A DNA stretch of 64,000 bases from UBA4742 sp037138595 (GCA_037138595.1 JBAXIB010000014.1:22421-86420), one strand, 5' to 3'; counted from the stretch's first letter, positions 34,158-43,452 are shown. The notes: a model not told the origin generated them from the sequence alone. Numbers and translations: made by a program.

Positions 34158-35480
34158 GTGACTCAACCCCGCGTTCCAGGCGCGCGCCTGTCTTCGAGCT
34201 ATCAAGAAGCGGTGCTGTGGCAGGCCCAGGCCACACCCCCGACCATCGAGGCCCACCGCCTCCCGGCCGAGGCCGAGGTCGTCATCATCGGTGCCGGATA
34301 CTGCGGTTTAAGCGCCGGTCGAGTGCTCGGTAAGGCTGGCCAATCGGTGGTTGTCGTTGAGCGTGATCCGCTCGGTTTCGGGGCAAGCACCCGCAACGGC
34401 GGAATGGTGCTGCCCGAACTCAAAGCCGGTCCATCGACGCTCGAAGCCAAGTACGGGTCAATCGGTCGGCAGGTCTATCGAGAAGTCAATGACGCGTTCG
34501 ACCACACCGAAAGTCTGATCGCCAATGAACAGATCGATTGCGACTACCGACGAGATGGTCAGCTTTACCTCGCCCATAACCACACCCATGTCGCGCCGCT
34601 ACAGGCCATGGCTGCCGAGCACGGATCGGAACTCGGCGAGCCAGTGTTTTGGGTACCTCGTGACGAACTCGCCGCCGAAATTGGTTCGACTGAGTTCTTC
34701 GGGGGTGTCGTGCTGGAACGCTCAGGCGGACTGCACCCAGCGAAGTACCACACCGGTCTGGCGCGCCTCGCATTGGAATCTGGTGTCGAGATCCACGACC
34801 GCACCACAGCAATCTCAATAGAGCGAGTCCGCGGTACTACGCCGCGGTACCGAGTCACGACCAGTCGAGGAACGATCGCGACCAAACAGGTCATCGTTGC
34901 GACCAATGCCTACGCCGATGGACTCGTGCCGTGGCTGCGACGGCGAGTGCTTCCAGTCGCAAGTTCGATTATCGCCACCAACATTCTCGAACCAGACCTT
35001 GCATCGCAGATCAGTCCACGCGGTCGAATGTTCGTCGACACCAAGAACTTCTTGTTCTATTGGCGGCTCACCCCCGATGGACGAATGGTCTTTGGCGGAC
35101 GCCGCTCGCTCGCTCCAGCCAGCATCAGCGAGGTTCGCGATTTCCTGTATGCCTCAATGATTGCGATCCATCCTCAACTGGCTGAATCATCGGTTGACTA
35201 TGCATGGACTGGTCATGTGGCGATCACGTTCGACCGAATGCCGCATTTCGGTCGAGTTCCGCACGGTCTAGCTGAAGGCGCGCTGTATGCAACTGGCTGC
35301 AACGGCTCGGGCGTTGCACTCAACAGCTGGCTTGGTGTTCGCGCCGCAGAAGTCATCGGTGGACAAGCACCGCCCGCTTTCGCCGAACTTCCGTTTACCG
35401 CCGTTCCTGTTCATGGAGCTCGCAAGGCCTACTTACCCATCGTCAGCAAATGGTTCGCGCACCAAGACGCAAAGCGTTAA
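34158..35480 (+). CDS. FAD-dependent amine oxidoreductase (PuuB-like, DAO family)
   Basis: A GTG at 34158 gives 440 residues; longer starts would invade the divergent promoter region. The N-terminal dinucleotide-binding motif is VVIIGAGYCGLSAGRVLGKAG, followed by STRNGGMV and, in the C-terminal half, YATGCNGSGVALNSWLG. The family (DAO, PF01266) includes gamma-glutamylputrescine oxidase PuuB and glycine oxidase. It would oxidise an amine to an imine/aldehyde with FAD and oxygen. No gamma-glutamylputrescine synthetase is encoded here, so the substrate may be a free amine. A second related oxidase is at 46522-47937. Confidence 0.9.
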   Translation: MTQPRVPGARLSSSYQEAVLWQAQATPPTIEAHRLPAEAEVVIIGAGYCGLSAGRVLGKAGQSVVVVERDPLGFGASTRNGGMVLPELKAGPSTLEAKYGSIGRQVYREVNDAFDHTESLIANEQIDCDYRRDGQLYLAHNHTHVAPLQAMAAEHGSELGEPVFWVPRDELAAEIGSTEFFGGVVLERSGGLHPAKYHTGLARLALESGVEIHDRTTAISIERVRGTTPRYRVTTSRGTIATKQVIVATNAYADGLVPWLRRRVLPVASSIIATNILEPDLASQISPRGRMFVDTKNFLFYWRLTPDGRMVFGGRRSLAPASISEVRDFLYASMIAIHPQLAESSVDYAWTGHVAITFDRMPHFGRVPHGLAEGALYATGCNGSGVALNSWLGVRAAEVIGGQAPPAFAELPFTAVPVHGARKAYLPIVSKWFAHQDAKR

Positions 35481-36212
35481 TCAGGAAACGGCGGCGATCA
35501 GATCAGCTGATCGGGATTCTTCGTCCAGGAGGAAATAGATCATCATCACGGCGGGGAGAGCCACGAGTGGCATGAGCACTATTTCGGGCACGAGGTGCCC
35601 GAGCGCCGCGAACACCGGTCCGTTTCCTAGTGCGTGCATGACCGCCGCGATCGCGAGACCTCCCCCTAATTCGAGTCCCTCACAGGTCAACCACACCACC
35701 AAGACGGCAACAAAGGTTGGTCGCACGAGGCGCACACTTCGACGCATTGTCGCAAATACGCCTTTTCGCTCGATGTTGATCAGCGGCATCACCAAGATCG
35801 TCGCTGACGCGAGCAGCATGCCCGGAACGACGAACAGCGCGAACCCAATCGTGATCGCAGCCGTCAATATCGCGTCCGCGGCCAACAACTTGAGCCACGG
35901 CAACGCCTTGGCCATCTCGAGCACGGTCGGTCGGTGTACCTGTTGACGCTTGGCGCGCTCTAGCTGTTCGAGGATCCCTGCCAGAAAATGGTGCGCGAGC
36001 GAACTAGACATCACAAGTATCAGGGCAGCAACCCACGGCCACGTGGATTTCGCAACGTCGTGTCTCACGCCGCGCTCATCAAAGAGGAACAGCTCAACGA
36101 AGACGAGCGGAGTCTGCACGATGGCGGCCAAAAGTGTGATGAAAACAAAATCTTGACGCCAAGCAACCAGTGTCGTCCACCAAGTTGTCCGGATTGAAAC
36201 TCGAGTCGTCAT
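35481..36212 (-). CDS. Polytopic membrane protein of unknown function in the amine cluster
   Basis: The ATG at 36212 is supported by AAAGG 7 nt upstream; 243 residues. About five or six hydrophobic helices are visible, with a middle section MLLASATILVMPLINIERKG and RRSVRLVRPTF, reminiscent of DUF975 and glycerophosphodiester-phosphodiesterase membrane-domain proteins, in which a conserved pair of helices is followed by a short Arg-rich loop. No catalytic motif is seen. It lies 34 bp after the class III aminotransferase gene and is probably in its operon; whether it moves a metabolite is unknown. Its stop directly abuts the end of the convergent amine oxidase. Confidence 0.75.
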   Translation of the reverse strand: MTTRVSIRTTWWTTLVAWRQDFVFITLLAAIVQTPLVFVELFLFDERGVRHDVAKSTWPWVAALILVMSSSLAHHFLAGILEQLERAKRQQVHRPTVLEMAKALPWLKLLAADAILTAAITIGFALFVVPGMLLASATILVMPLINIERKGVFATMRRSVRLVRPTFVAVLVVWLTCEGLELGGGLAIAAVMHALGNGPVFAALGHLVPEIVLMPLVALPAVMMIYFLLDEESRSADLIAAVS

Positions 36213-36246
36213 GACGACACCTTTGTGCTCGTCTCGACCACCCGAC

Positions 36247-37638
36247 TCAGGACGCGAGTGCCTCGCAGAATGACGTGAACTGCTCAACATAGCGATCAAT
36301 ATCGTCGTCAGAATGTTGCACCGACAACGTCCATTGTTCTTCATCACCTGGGGTCATAAACACGCCACGATTGATTGCCCACGGGAACGCAGCTCCGAAG
36401 AGCTCGGGCTTGGTTGCCAAGAAGTCACGATAATTACGCGACCGTTCTTTGCGAAACGACACGCATCCTTTTGCTCCAAGGTCGACCGTGTGAGCCGGGA
36501 TCCCATTGGCATCAATCGCTTGTTGGCAACCCGACGCAAGGCGCGAGCCCAACATCGCTAGACGGGCGTAAGCCTCAGTTGTCATGATCTCGGTGAGCGA
36601 CGCGAGCCCCGCGGCAGCGACCAAGGGATTGCCATTGAAGGTTCCCATCTGGGCTGCGCCGTGAGCGATGACATCCATAATGGCTTCGTCGCCACCAAAC
36701 GCTGCGCCCGGAGTGCCACCGAACACTGCTTTCGCAAAACATGCCAAATGTGGGCGCACGCCATAGCGTTCGCCTGCGCCGCCTTCGGCGACCGTCACAC
36801 CTGACTTCACTTCATCGAAAATCAAGACCACGCCGTGTTTTTCACACAGGTCTTTCAGCGCCTGCAAATAGCCGGGTTCAGGCTCAACGATGCCGATGTT
36901 CATCATCACGGGCTCGAGAATCAAGCACGCGATTTCAGATCCGCGTTCAGCTAGTAGCTCCGCGAATGCGTCGGCGTCATTGAACGGCACCACCAGCGTG
37001 TACTTCGCAGTGTCAGCAGGGATTCCCGCCGACATCGGCGTGGTGGGACTCATGTCGCGACTGCCGACTGACTCCGCGTTCGGGAGTACCGAGAACATCA
37101 CCGCGTCGTGATGTCCGTGGTACGAGCCCTCGATTTTGACAATGACATCTCTGCCCGTCGCTGCTCGCGCCACCCGAATCGCATCCATCGTGGCTTCGGT
37201 GCCGGAATTCGCAAAACGAACCTTGTCAAGATCGAACCGCCGACAAATTTCTTCGGCTAACGACACCGTGACCGGAGTTGGAGCAGCAAAATGGGTTCCA
37301 GTTGAGACAGCTTTTGTGACGGCTTCCACAATTTTTGGGTGAGCGTGACCCACAATTCCGACACCGAAGCCCCCATGAAAATCAACATAGGAGTTGCCGT
37401 CGACATCCCAAACTCGACTACCCAATCCACGTTCGACATAGAGCGGATACGGATCGCCTGCTTGAAACGACGATGGCACTCCAAGCGGTAGATGCGTGAC
37501 CGCTCGCTCATAGAGCGCCTTGCTAGCCGTAGTCCGCTCAAGCAGTGTCGCCATTTCGAGATAGCTCAACTCGGCGGCACGCGCGCTCAGTCGGTCGCTG
37601 TGGGTTACGAGCCCCGTCGGATCTTGGGTATTTGTCAT
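36247..37638 (-). CDS. Class III aminotransferase, glutamate-1-semialdehyde aminomutase-like
   Basis: A 463-residue PLP enzyme with GSYHGHHDAVMF, FDEVKSG and PLP lysine K303 in CFAKAVFGGTPGAAFGG. The sequence is of the glutamate-1-semialdehyde aminomutase branch (NSGTEATMDAIRVARAATGR). It is 30-40 residues longer than HemL at the N-terminus, the surroundings are catabolic, and several HemL-specific stretches differ, so I do not call it hemL. It probably transaminates an amine or amino-aldehyde. Its ATG overlaps the stop of the gamma-aminobutyraldehyde dehydrogenase gene by 1 bp, which indicates translational coupling. Confidence 0.9.
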   Translation of the reverse strand: MTNTQDPTGLVTHSDRLSARAAELSYLEMATLLERTTASKALYERAVTHLPLGVPSSFQAGDPYPLYVERGLGSRVWDVDGNSYVDFHGGFGVGIVGHAHPKIVEAVTKAVSTGTHFAAPTPVTVSLAEEICRRFDLDKVRFANSGTEATMDAIRVARAATGRDVIVKIEGSYHGHHDAVMFSVLPNAESVGSRDMSPTTPMSAGIPADTAKYTLVVPFNDADAFAELLAERGSEIACLILEPVMMNIGIVEPEPGYLQALKDLCEKHGVVLIFDEVKSGVTVAEGGAGERYGVRPHLACFAKAVFGGTPGAAFGGDEAIMDVIAHGAAQMGTFNGNPLVAAAGLASLTEIMTTEAYARLAMLGSRLASGCQQAIDANGIPAHTVDLGAKGCVSFRKERSRNYRDFLATKPELFGAAFPWAINRGVFMTPGDEEQWTLSVQHSDDDIDRYVEQFTSFCEALAS

Positions 37639-39074
37639 CAGTGCTTAATCATCACATGTTTGAGTTCGGTGTAATGCTCAACCGAGTAAATGGACATGTC
37701 CTTTCCATATCCCGATTGTTTGAACCCACCGTGGGGCATCTCCGAGACAATGGGGATGTGGTCATTCACCCACACGCAACCAAACTTCAACGAGCGGCTC
37801 ATGCGCATGGCACGACCGACGTCTTTGGTCCACACGCTGGCTGACAGTCCGTAATTGACATCATTTGCCCAGGCCAACGCTTGGTCATCGTCACTGAAGC
37901 GTTGCACGCTGATCACGGGCCCAAAAACCTCGCGCTGGACAATCTCAGAATCTTGAGCGGGATTCGCCAACACGGTGGGCTGATAAAAGAAGCCCGGACC
38001 GTCGATTGATGCCCCACCGGTCACCACTTCGGCACCGGCGTCCACCGCCCGCGTCACCATGCCGGCAACGCGATCGTGCTGCTTGGCCGAGATGACTGGT
38101 CCGACCGCCGTATCAGGATGAGTTGGATCTCCGGTGATGATTTCTGCGACCGCAGCGCCAAGTTTGCTCACCAACGTTTCATAGACGGCAGGGCCCGCGA
38201 TCACCCGACAGGGCGCCGTGCAGTCTTGGCCCGAGTTGTAATAGCCAACTTCGACGAGGCACTCGACGAGTGCATCAATGTCAGCGTCATCAAAAACCAC
38301 AACCGGCGCTTTACCGCCAAGTTCGAGATGCACCCGTTTGAGAGAATCGGACGCATTTCGAGCAATCAACTTGCCGGTTTCAACATCGCCAGTGATTGAA
38401 ACGATCGCCACCTGCGGGTTTCGTACCAGTGCATCACCCACGGTATGGCCGTGACCAGTAACCACGTTGAACACGCCCGGCGGGAAAATATCGGCTGACA
38501 ACTCAGCCAATTTCAGTGCCGACAACGGCGTCAATTCAGACGGCTTCAAAATGAATGTGTTGCCTGCGGCCAGTGCGGGACCGAATTTCCAGGTCGCCAT
38601 ATTCAGCGGATAGTTCCAAGGTGCAATACCAACCGCAACGCCGAGAGGGTCACGGCGAAGAAACGACGTGTGATCTTCGAGGTAATCGCCACCCGCCTGC
38701 GCCTGCAATGTGCGGGCAGCACCGGCGAAGAACCGGATGTTGTCGACAGTTAGGTCAAATTCAAAGTCGATGATCGACGATGGTTTGCCGACGTTGGCCA
38801 TTTCGAGGGCTTTGAGTTCGTCGATATTTTCCTCAATAGCATCAGCCAACGCCAGCAACTTTTCAGACCGCTCGCGAGGAGTGGTGTGGCCCCACGTGAG
38901 AAAGGCAGCGGCAGCAGCATCTACCGCCGCGTCGGCATCTTCGGCGCCGCTGGCCGCAACTTCGGCAATCGTCAGACCGGTCGCGGGATTGATAACTGAA
39001 TCGGTCTCACCGCTAGCAGCCGGAACCCATTGACCGGTAATGAAATTCTCGTGGTGCACGTCGTGGTCTCCCAT
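37638..39074 (-). CDS. Gamma-aminobutyraldehyde dehydrogenase (PatD/Prr-like)
   Basis: A 478-residue ALDH. The general base is Glu251 (LELGGKAP) and the nucleophile Cys285 in GYYNSGQDCTAPCRV. The C-terminus MPHGGFKQSGYGKDMSIYSVE...HVMIKH closely follows Escherichia coli PatD (YdcW), which oxidises 4-aminobutyraldehyde to GABA in the transaminase route of putrescine breakdown. It is divergent from the polyamine importer operon across 144 bp that contain a widely spaced GGTTGAC/GTCAACC inverted repeat. The left half-site overlaps the region 9-15 nt before this start codon, so common control with the transporter is plausible. Confidence 0.93.
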   Translation of the reverse strand: MGDHDVHHENFITGQWVPAASGETDSVINPATGLTIAEVAASGAEDADAAVDAAAAAFLTWGHTTPRERSEKLLALADAIEENIDELKALEMANVGKPSSIIDFEFDLTVDNIRFFAGAARTLQAQAGGDYLEDHTSFLRRDPLGVAVGIAPWNYPLNMATWKFGPALAAGNTFILKPSELTPLSALKLAELSADIFPPGVFNVVTGHGHTVGDALVRNPQVAIVSITGDVETGKLIARNASDSLKRVHLELGGKAPVVVFDDADIDALVECLVEVGYYNSGQDCTAPCRVIAGPAVYETLVSKLGAAVAEIITGDPTHPDTAVGPVISAKQHDRVAGMVTRAVDAGAEVVTGGASIDGPGFFYQPTVLANPAQDSEIVQREVFGPVISVQRFSDDDQALAWANDVNYGLSASVWTKDVGRAMRMSRSLKFGCVWVNDHIPIVSEMPHGGFKQSGYGKDMSIYSVEHYTELKHVMIKH

Positions 39075-39082
39075 TCATCGAA

Positions 39083-39120
39083 GGTTGACTTGCCTGCGCT
39101 GCAATCTCGCGTGGTCAACC
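39083..39120. promoter_or_regulatory. Spaced inverted repeat GGTTGAC-N24-GTCAACC between amine operons
   Basis: GGTTGAC at 39083-39089 and GTCAACC at 39114-39120 are exact inverted copies with centres 31 bp apart, about three helical turns. They lie between the divergent patD-like gene and potA. Such spacing suits a regulator binding as a dimer of dimers, for example the Lrp/AsnC protein encoded at 45965-46498. The link to that regulator is inference. Confidence 0.4.
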
Positions 39121-39218
39121 ACCTTAAGCAAACGATACCGGCGCCGAACGAACCGTCCGCCTTTTGCTGCACAGGATCGCCCAACCATTCGATCGCGAAC
39201 TGTGTAACGTGCCCACTA

Positions 39219-40370
39219 ATGACGCTTGATGATTCCGTTTCCTCGCTCGAACCCGCGCCATCGGCGCGCGCCGTGATCGAGATTGACCACGTCACCAAAC
39301 GGTTCGAGGATCATGTCGCGGTTGACGACGCAAACTTCTCCATTGCCGAAGGCGAATTCTTCTCGATGCTTGGCCCATCTGGTTGTGGCAAAACCACAAC
39401 CCTTCGGATGATCGCTGGATTCGAGACTCCAACCGAAGGCGCTATTCGACTCGAAGGCGTCGACGTTTCCAAGGTTCCGCCTTACAAGCGAAACGTCAAC
39501 ACGGTCTTTCAGCAATACGCGTTGTTCCCTCACATGACCGTTTTTGACAACGTGGCGTTTGGCCCAAGAAGCCAAAAAATCGCCAAAGCGGAAGTGACGA
39601 GTCGATGCAACGAACTGCTCGAGATCGTTCGACTTTCCGATTTTGCCAATCGGCGTCCCGGACAATTATCCGGAGGTCAGCAACAACGGGTAGCGCTGGC
39701 CCGAGCATTGGTCAACTACCCACAGGCGTTGCTGCTTGACGAGCCCCTCGGGGCGCTTGATCTCAAATTGCGACATGCCATGCAATTTGAACTCAAACGC
39801 ATTCAACGAGAAGTCGGCATCACCTTCATTTATGTCACTCACGACCAAGAAGAAGCGCTCACTATGAGCGATCGAATCGCGGTGATGAGCAACGGAAAAG
39901 TCGAACAAATCGGATCGCCGACTGAGATCTACGCGCACCCAGCCACCGTCTTTGTCGCCGGGTTCATCGGCCAAGCCAACTTGTGGCCCTGCACCGTCAC
40001 GGATCGAGACGGTTCCCATGGGACCGTCTCTGCCCTCGGCACCACTGTCCCAGCGAATGTCTATTCATCGACAATCGTCTCGGGTCAAGCTGGCACGTTG
40101 ATGGTGAGGCCGGAACGGCTAGCGATCTCGATGGCCAAACCCGACGGTGATCGGGCCTGCGTTGCAGGCACAGTCACTGACCTGACGTTCCAGGGTCCCG
40201 TAGTTCGACTCTTACTGGCAGCGGGTGATGGCACTCCCATTTTGGCTAACGTCGCACTTGATGCCGACCTGCCCCTCTTGCGACCGGGAGATTCAGTTTG
40301 GGCCACTTGGTCAGCCGACGCAGCCAGTGTTCTCCCGCCAGCGGCCGTTGCGGCCAACAGTCAACCTTGA
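39219..40370 (+). CDS. potA: Polyamine ABC transporter ATP-binding protein
   Basis: The ATG at 39219 gives 383 residues. The ABC domain has Walker A GPSGCGKT (52-59), Q-loop TVFQQYALFPH, signature LSGGQQQRVALARAL, Walker B LLLDEPLGALD and switch YVTHDQEEAL. A C-terminal TOBE domain (about 260-375) follows, as in PotA. It energises spermidine/putrescine uptake. No Shine-Dalgarno is visible, and a longer start at 39030 would run through the divergent gene. It is followed by the binding protein and two permeases on the same strand. Confidence 0.95.
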   Translation: MTLDDSVSSLEPAPSARAVIEIDHVTKRFEDHVAVDDANFSIAEGEFFSMLGPSGCGKTTTLRMIAGFETPTEGAIRLEGVDVSKVPPYKRNVNTVFQQYALFPHMTVFDNVAFGPRSQKIAKAEVTSRCNELLEIVRLSDFANRRPGQLSGGQQQRVALARALVNYPQALLLDEPLGALDLKLRHAMQFELKRIQREVGITFIYVTHDQEEALTMSDRIAVMSNGKVEQIGSPTEIYAHPATVFVAGFIGQANLWPCTVTDRDGSHGTVSALGTTVPANVYSSTIVSGQAGTLMVRPERLAISMAKPDGDRACVAGTVTDLTFQGPVVRLLLAAGDGTPILANVALDADLPLLRPGDSVWATWSADAASVLPPAAVAANSQP

Positions 40371-40432
40371 TGAAACACCGATTCGACGCATCAATATCTT
40401 GACCTAAGCACATCAACGCAGAGGAGCTAACC

Positions 40433-41659
40433 ATGACGAATTCAAATCCCCTTGATCCTCGACAGTTGTCGCAGATCGCCGATCTGCGCACGTCACGGCG
40501 GCGCTTCATCAGTCGGGGTGCCTTAGTGCTTGGAGGGCTCGCCATCAGCCCGGCGATCCTCGCCGCATGCGGTGGCAGCAATTCGTCGAATTCTGCTGGA
40601 TCGACCGCGACGACCACCGGCGGCGTCAGTCTCGAATCACTTCGGGGCTCGTCTGTTTCGATGTTCAACTGGCCGCTGTATATCGAAGCCGATGACCCCA
40701 CGACGTCACCGACGTTGCTGGGGTTCACCGATAGCACCGGCATCAAGGTCGACTATCTATCAAACATCGACAGCAACGACGGCTTCTATACCAAGTATCA
40801 GCCCGACTTAGCTGCCGGAAACGGGATCGGAGCTGACCTCATCGTGCTCACGTCATGGGAGGCAGCCAGCATGATCGAGCAGGGATACATCGAGGCTTGG
40901 GACACAAACTTGTTCCCGAATAAGGCCAACGTGCTCGGCCCCGCAGCCAGTCCCGAATGGGACCCGGGCCGCACCCACAGCATCCCGTGGGTCTTAGGCC
41001 AAACCGGCATTGCGTATTGGCCATCAAAGGTCGGCGGAACCCTCAACAGCGTTGAATCCCTCTTTGATTCCAAGTTCAAAGGCAAGGTCACGATCCTTGA
41101 CGAGATGCGCGATTCGGTTGGACTCACCATGCTCGGAATGGGAAATGATCCGACGACCGGACCGATCGACCAGGAACTCGCCGCAGTTGAAAAGATCAAG
41201 CGTGCTCGAGACGCGGGGCAGTTCCGCAACATCACTGGCAACAGTTACACCGAGGACCTTCAACTCGGCGATACCTGGATTGCCATGGCGTGGTCCGGTG
41301 ATATCGCGAGCTTGAAAGCTGACAACCCCGATATGGCTAACAGCATCGAGTTTTTCATTCCCACCGAAGGCGGCATGCAGTTCACCGACACCGCAATGAT
41401 CCCCGTTGGAGCCAAGAACCCGGCCGGGGCCACCGCGCTCATGAACTACATCTACGATCCCGCCATTGCCGGACCGCTCTATGAGGCCATCAACTACGTC
41501 TCCCCCGTGTCGGGTGCGATCGATTACATGTCTGAGGCGGCCAAGAAGAGCATCTATATCAACCCGGCCGAAGATTCGAAGCTCTATGAGTTCCGCATCC
41601 TTCCTCCGGACCAAAACGAGATTCTGAGCCGCGCCTTTACCGAGGCAACTCAGCAATAG
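40433..41659 (+). CDS. potD: Polyamine-binding lipoprotein (PotD family)
   Basis: A 408-residue periplasmic-type binding protein. GAGGAG lies 6 nt before the ATG. The signal carries a twin-arginine-like SRRRFISRG (21-29) and a lipobox AILAACGG with Cys46, so export by Tat and lipid anchoring are both possible. The mature part matches PotD/PotF: SVSMFNWPLYIEADD, GIKVDYLSNIDSNDGFY, GADLIVLTSWEAASMI, WVLGQTGIAY, and ALMNYIYDPAIAGPLYEAINYVSPV. It captures spermidine or putrescine for the PotABC complex encoded around it. Confidence 0.94.
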   Translation: MTNSNPLDPRQLSQIADLRTSRRRFISRGALVLGGLAISPAILAACGGSNSSNSAGSTATTTGGVSLESLRGSSVSMFNWPLYIEADDPTTSPTLLGFTDSTGIKVDYLSNIDSNDGFYTKYQPDLAAGNGIGADLIVLTSWEAASMIEQGYIEAWDTNLFPNKANVLGPAASPEWDPGRTHSIPWVLGQTGIAYWPSKVGGTLNSVESLFDSKFKGKVTILDEMRDSVGLTMLGMGNDPTTGPIDQELAAVEKIKRARDAGQFRNITGNSYTEDLQLGDTWIAMAWSGDIASLKADNPDMANSIEFFIPTEGGMQFTDTAMIPVGAKNPAGATALMNYIYDPAIAGPLYEAINYVSPVSGAIDYMSEAAKKSIYINPAEDSKLYEFRILPPDQNEILSRAFTEATQQ

Positions 41660-41662
41660 CGC

Positions 41663-42502
41663 ATGGCTGATTCGGAAGAAACCGGCTCCAAACCCAACAG
41701 GTGGCACACGCCCTACCTGCTTTTATTGCCGGGATTGGTCGCACTGGTCGTCTTCTTCGTTGTCCCGCTTTTTGCGATCGCCAAGCTGTCGCTCCAAAGC
41801 GGCGGACTGAGCAACTACCCCAACGTTCTGAACAAAAACTGGGAAGTGATTGTTCGCACGTTCGAATTTGCTGGCCTCGCCACAATCGGCGCCATCTTGA
41901 TCGGCTATCCACTCGCGTATTTCATTGCCATGCGCGGCGGACGCTACAAAAATCTGTTGTTAGCGCTCGTCGTTCTGCCATTTTTCGTTACCTATTTGGT
42001 GCGAACCCTGGCATGGAAGATCTTGCTGTACGACGGTGGGCCGGCCGTCTCGATCTTGCACACGCTGCATGTGTTACCACCCGATCAAGGACTACTCGGA
42101 ACCGACTTCGCCGTCGTCTTTGCACTGCTCTACAACTTCTTACCCTTCATGGTGCTACCCATCTACGTGAGTCTCGAAAAGCTTGATCGGCGCCTACTCG
42201 AAGCCGCGGCGGATCTGTACGCCAGTCCGCAACGAGCATTTCGAAAGGTCACGTTGCGGTTGTCATTGCCCGGTGTCTTTGCCGGCACGCTGCTCACCTT
42301 TATCCCTGCTTCGGGTGACTTCATCAACGCTGAACTCCTCGGGAGTGACCGTCAGACGATGATCGGCGTCATCATCGAGAAGAACTTTGGCAAGGAGTTT
42401 TTTCGACCTGAGCTCTCCGCACTCTCGTTCATGTTGATGGCGTTGATTTTGGTTGGCGTGCTGATCTACGCCAAGGTCCTCGGAACTGAAGAAATCGCCT
42501 GA
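41663..42502 (+). CDS. potB: Polyamine ABC transporter permease 1
   Basis: A 279-residue binding-protein-dependent permease with six hydrophobic helices and the EAA loop LLEAAADLYASPQRAFRKVTLRLSLPG, in which ATPase contact occurs. The N-terminal half LLLLPGLVALVVFFVVPLFAIAKLSL is typical of PotB/PotH. It starts 3 bp after potD and its stop overlaps the potC start by 1 bp, so the importer genes are tightly coupled. Confidence 0.94.
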   Translation: MADSEETGSKPNRWHTPYLLLLPGLVALVVFFVVPLFAIAKLSLQSGGLSNYPNVLNKNWEVIVRTFEFAGLATIGAILIGYPLAYFIAMRGGRYKNLLLALVVLPFFVTYLVRTLAWKILLYDGGPAVSILHTLHVLPPDQGLLGTDFAVVFALLYNFLPFMVLPIYVSLEKLDRRLLEAAADLYASPQRAFRKVTLRLSLPGVFAGTLLTFIPASGDFINAELLGSDRQTMIGVIIEKNFGKEFFRPELSALSFMLMALILVGVLIYAKVLGTEEIA

Positions 42503-43365
42503 TGACTGCCCCCACGAGTGCCGACCGAGTGATTATCGGAGGATCTGGCCCTCCACCTTGGCTGCGAAGACTCGGTCGTTGGGCGCTGACAGCCGTTGCG
42601 GTTGGCACCCTGATCTATCTGTTCATTCCGATTGCGGTGGTCGTGTTGTTCTCGTTCAACGATCCGCTTGGAAAATACAACTACGTCTGGCACAAGTTCT
42701 CGTTCGCAGCATGGGCGGACCCGTTCAAATATCCCGAACTCGGGACTTCATTGCAGTACAGCTTCAAGGTTGCGATCTTGGTCACACTTACATCGGTGAT
42801 CTTGGGGACACTCATCGCGATGGCCATGGTGAAGTACCGCTTCAAAGCCAAGGGCGTGGTCGGAACGTTGCTGATTTTGCCGCTAACCATGCCCGAAGTG
42901 GTCATGGGTTTTTCATTACTCACGTGGTTCGTCGCACTGAGTTGGTCACGCGGATTCATCACGATTGTCATTGCGCAGGTGATGTTCTCGATTAGTTACG
43001 TCGCGACCACCGTTCGTGCCCGCATCAGAGGTTTTGATTGGCGACTCGAAGAAGCGGCTCTTGACCTTGGGGCCAAGCCGCTTCGCGTCTTTTCCAAGAT
43101 CACGTTTCCGTTGATCCTGCCGGGGATCATCGCTGCTGCATTGTTGACATTCGCGCTATCGCTAGACGATTTCGTGATCACCTATTTGAACTCGGGGATC
43201 GACCAGACCTACCCGATCCAGATTTGGACCATCAAGAAAAGCCGAATCCCCCCGCAAATCAATGTGTTTTCGACGTCAATCTTGATCGCCAGCATCGTGT
43301 TGGCATTGTTCGCCGTATGGCTCGGCGCGAGGCGATCGAAACGAACTGGACAACTAAATCCGTAG
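42502..43365 (+). CDS. potC: Polyamine ABC transporter permease 2
   Basis: A 287-residue permease, PotC/PotI type, with six hydrophobic helices. It has LYLFIPIAVVVLFSFNDPLGKYN at the N-terminus, LTMPEVVMGFSLLTWF in the middle, and the EAA loop LEEAALDLGAKPLRVFSKITFPLILPG followed by ALSLDDFVITYLNSG. It completes the PotABCD importer. A perfect hairpin lies 3 bp after its stop and may separate it from the aminotransferase gene 87 bp further on. Confidence 0.94.
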   Translation: MTAPTSADRVIIGGSGPPPWLRRLGRWALTAVAVGTLIYLFIPIAVVVLFSFNDPLGKYNYVWHKFSFAAWADPFKYPELGTSLQYSFKVAILVTLTSVILGTLIAMAMVKYRFKAKGVVGTLLILPLTMPEVVMGFSLLTWFVALSWSRGFITIVIAQVMFSISYVATTVRARIRGFDWRLEEAALDLGAKPLRVFSKITFPLILPGIIAAALLTFALSLDDFVITYLNSGIDQTYPIQIWTIKKSRIPPQINVFSTSILIASIVLALFAVWLGARRSKRTGQLNP

Positions 43366-43367
43366 AA

Positions 43368-43391
43368 AAATCCATGTTTCGCGATGGATTT
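43368..43391 (+). terminator. Hairpin between potC and aminotransferase gene
   Basis: AAATCCAT (43368-43375) and ATGGATTT (43384-43391) form a perfect 8-bp stem with loop GTTTCGCG, starting 3 bp after the potC stop. There is no following U-tract, so it may be a weak terminator or an RNA-processing or stability element rather than a full intrinsic terminator. Confidence 0.45.
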
Positions 43392-43409
43392 CGTTGCAAA
43401 CGGTGCGAT

Positions 43410-43429
43410 AATCACCTGAATCCGTGATT
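43410..43429. promoter_or_regulatory. Inverted repeat AATCAC-N8-GTGATT upstream of aminotransferase-ald-lrp
   Basis: AATCAC (43410-43415) and GTGATT (43424-43429) are perfect 6-bp inverted arms spaced by 8 bp, located 24 bp before the ATG of the class III aminotransferase. The size fits a dimeric regulator, and Lrp/AsnC proteins often bind such AT-flanked dyads. The downstream operon encodes one. The assignment is speculative. Confidence 0.35.
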
Positions 43430-43452
43430 TCGACCCGTCTGGAGCACCCATC

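Noticed and set aside
36247..37638. hemL (glutamate-1-semialdehyde aminomutase for haem)
   Set aside because: The family is right, but the N-terminus is longer and the gene is translationally coupled to an aminobutyraldehyde dehydrogenase. A catabolic role fits better.
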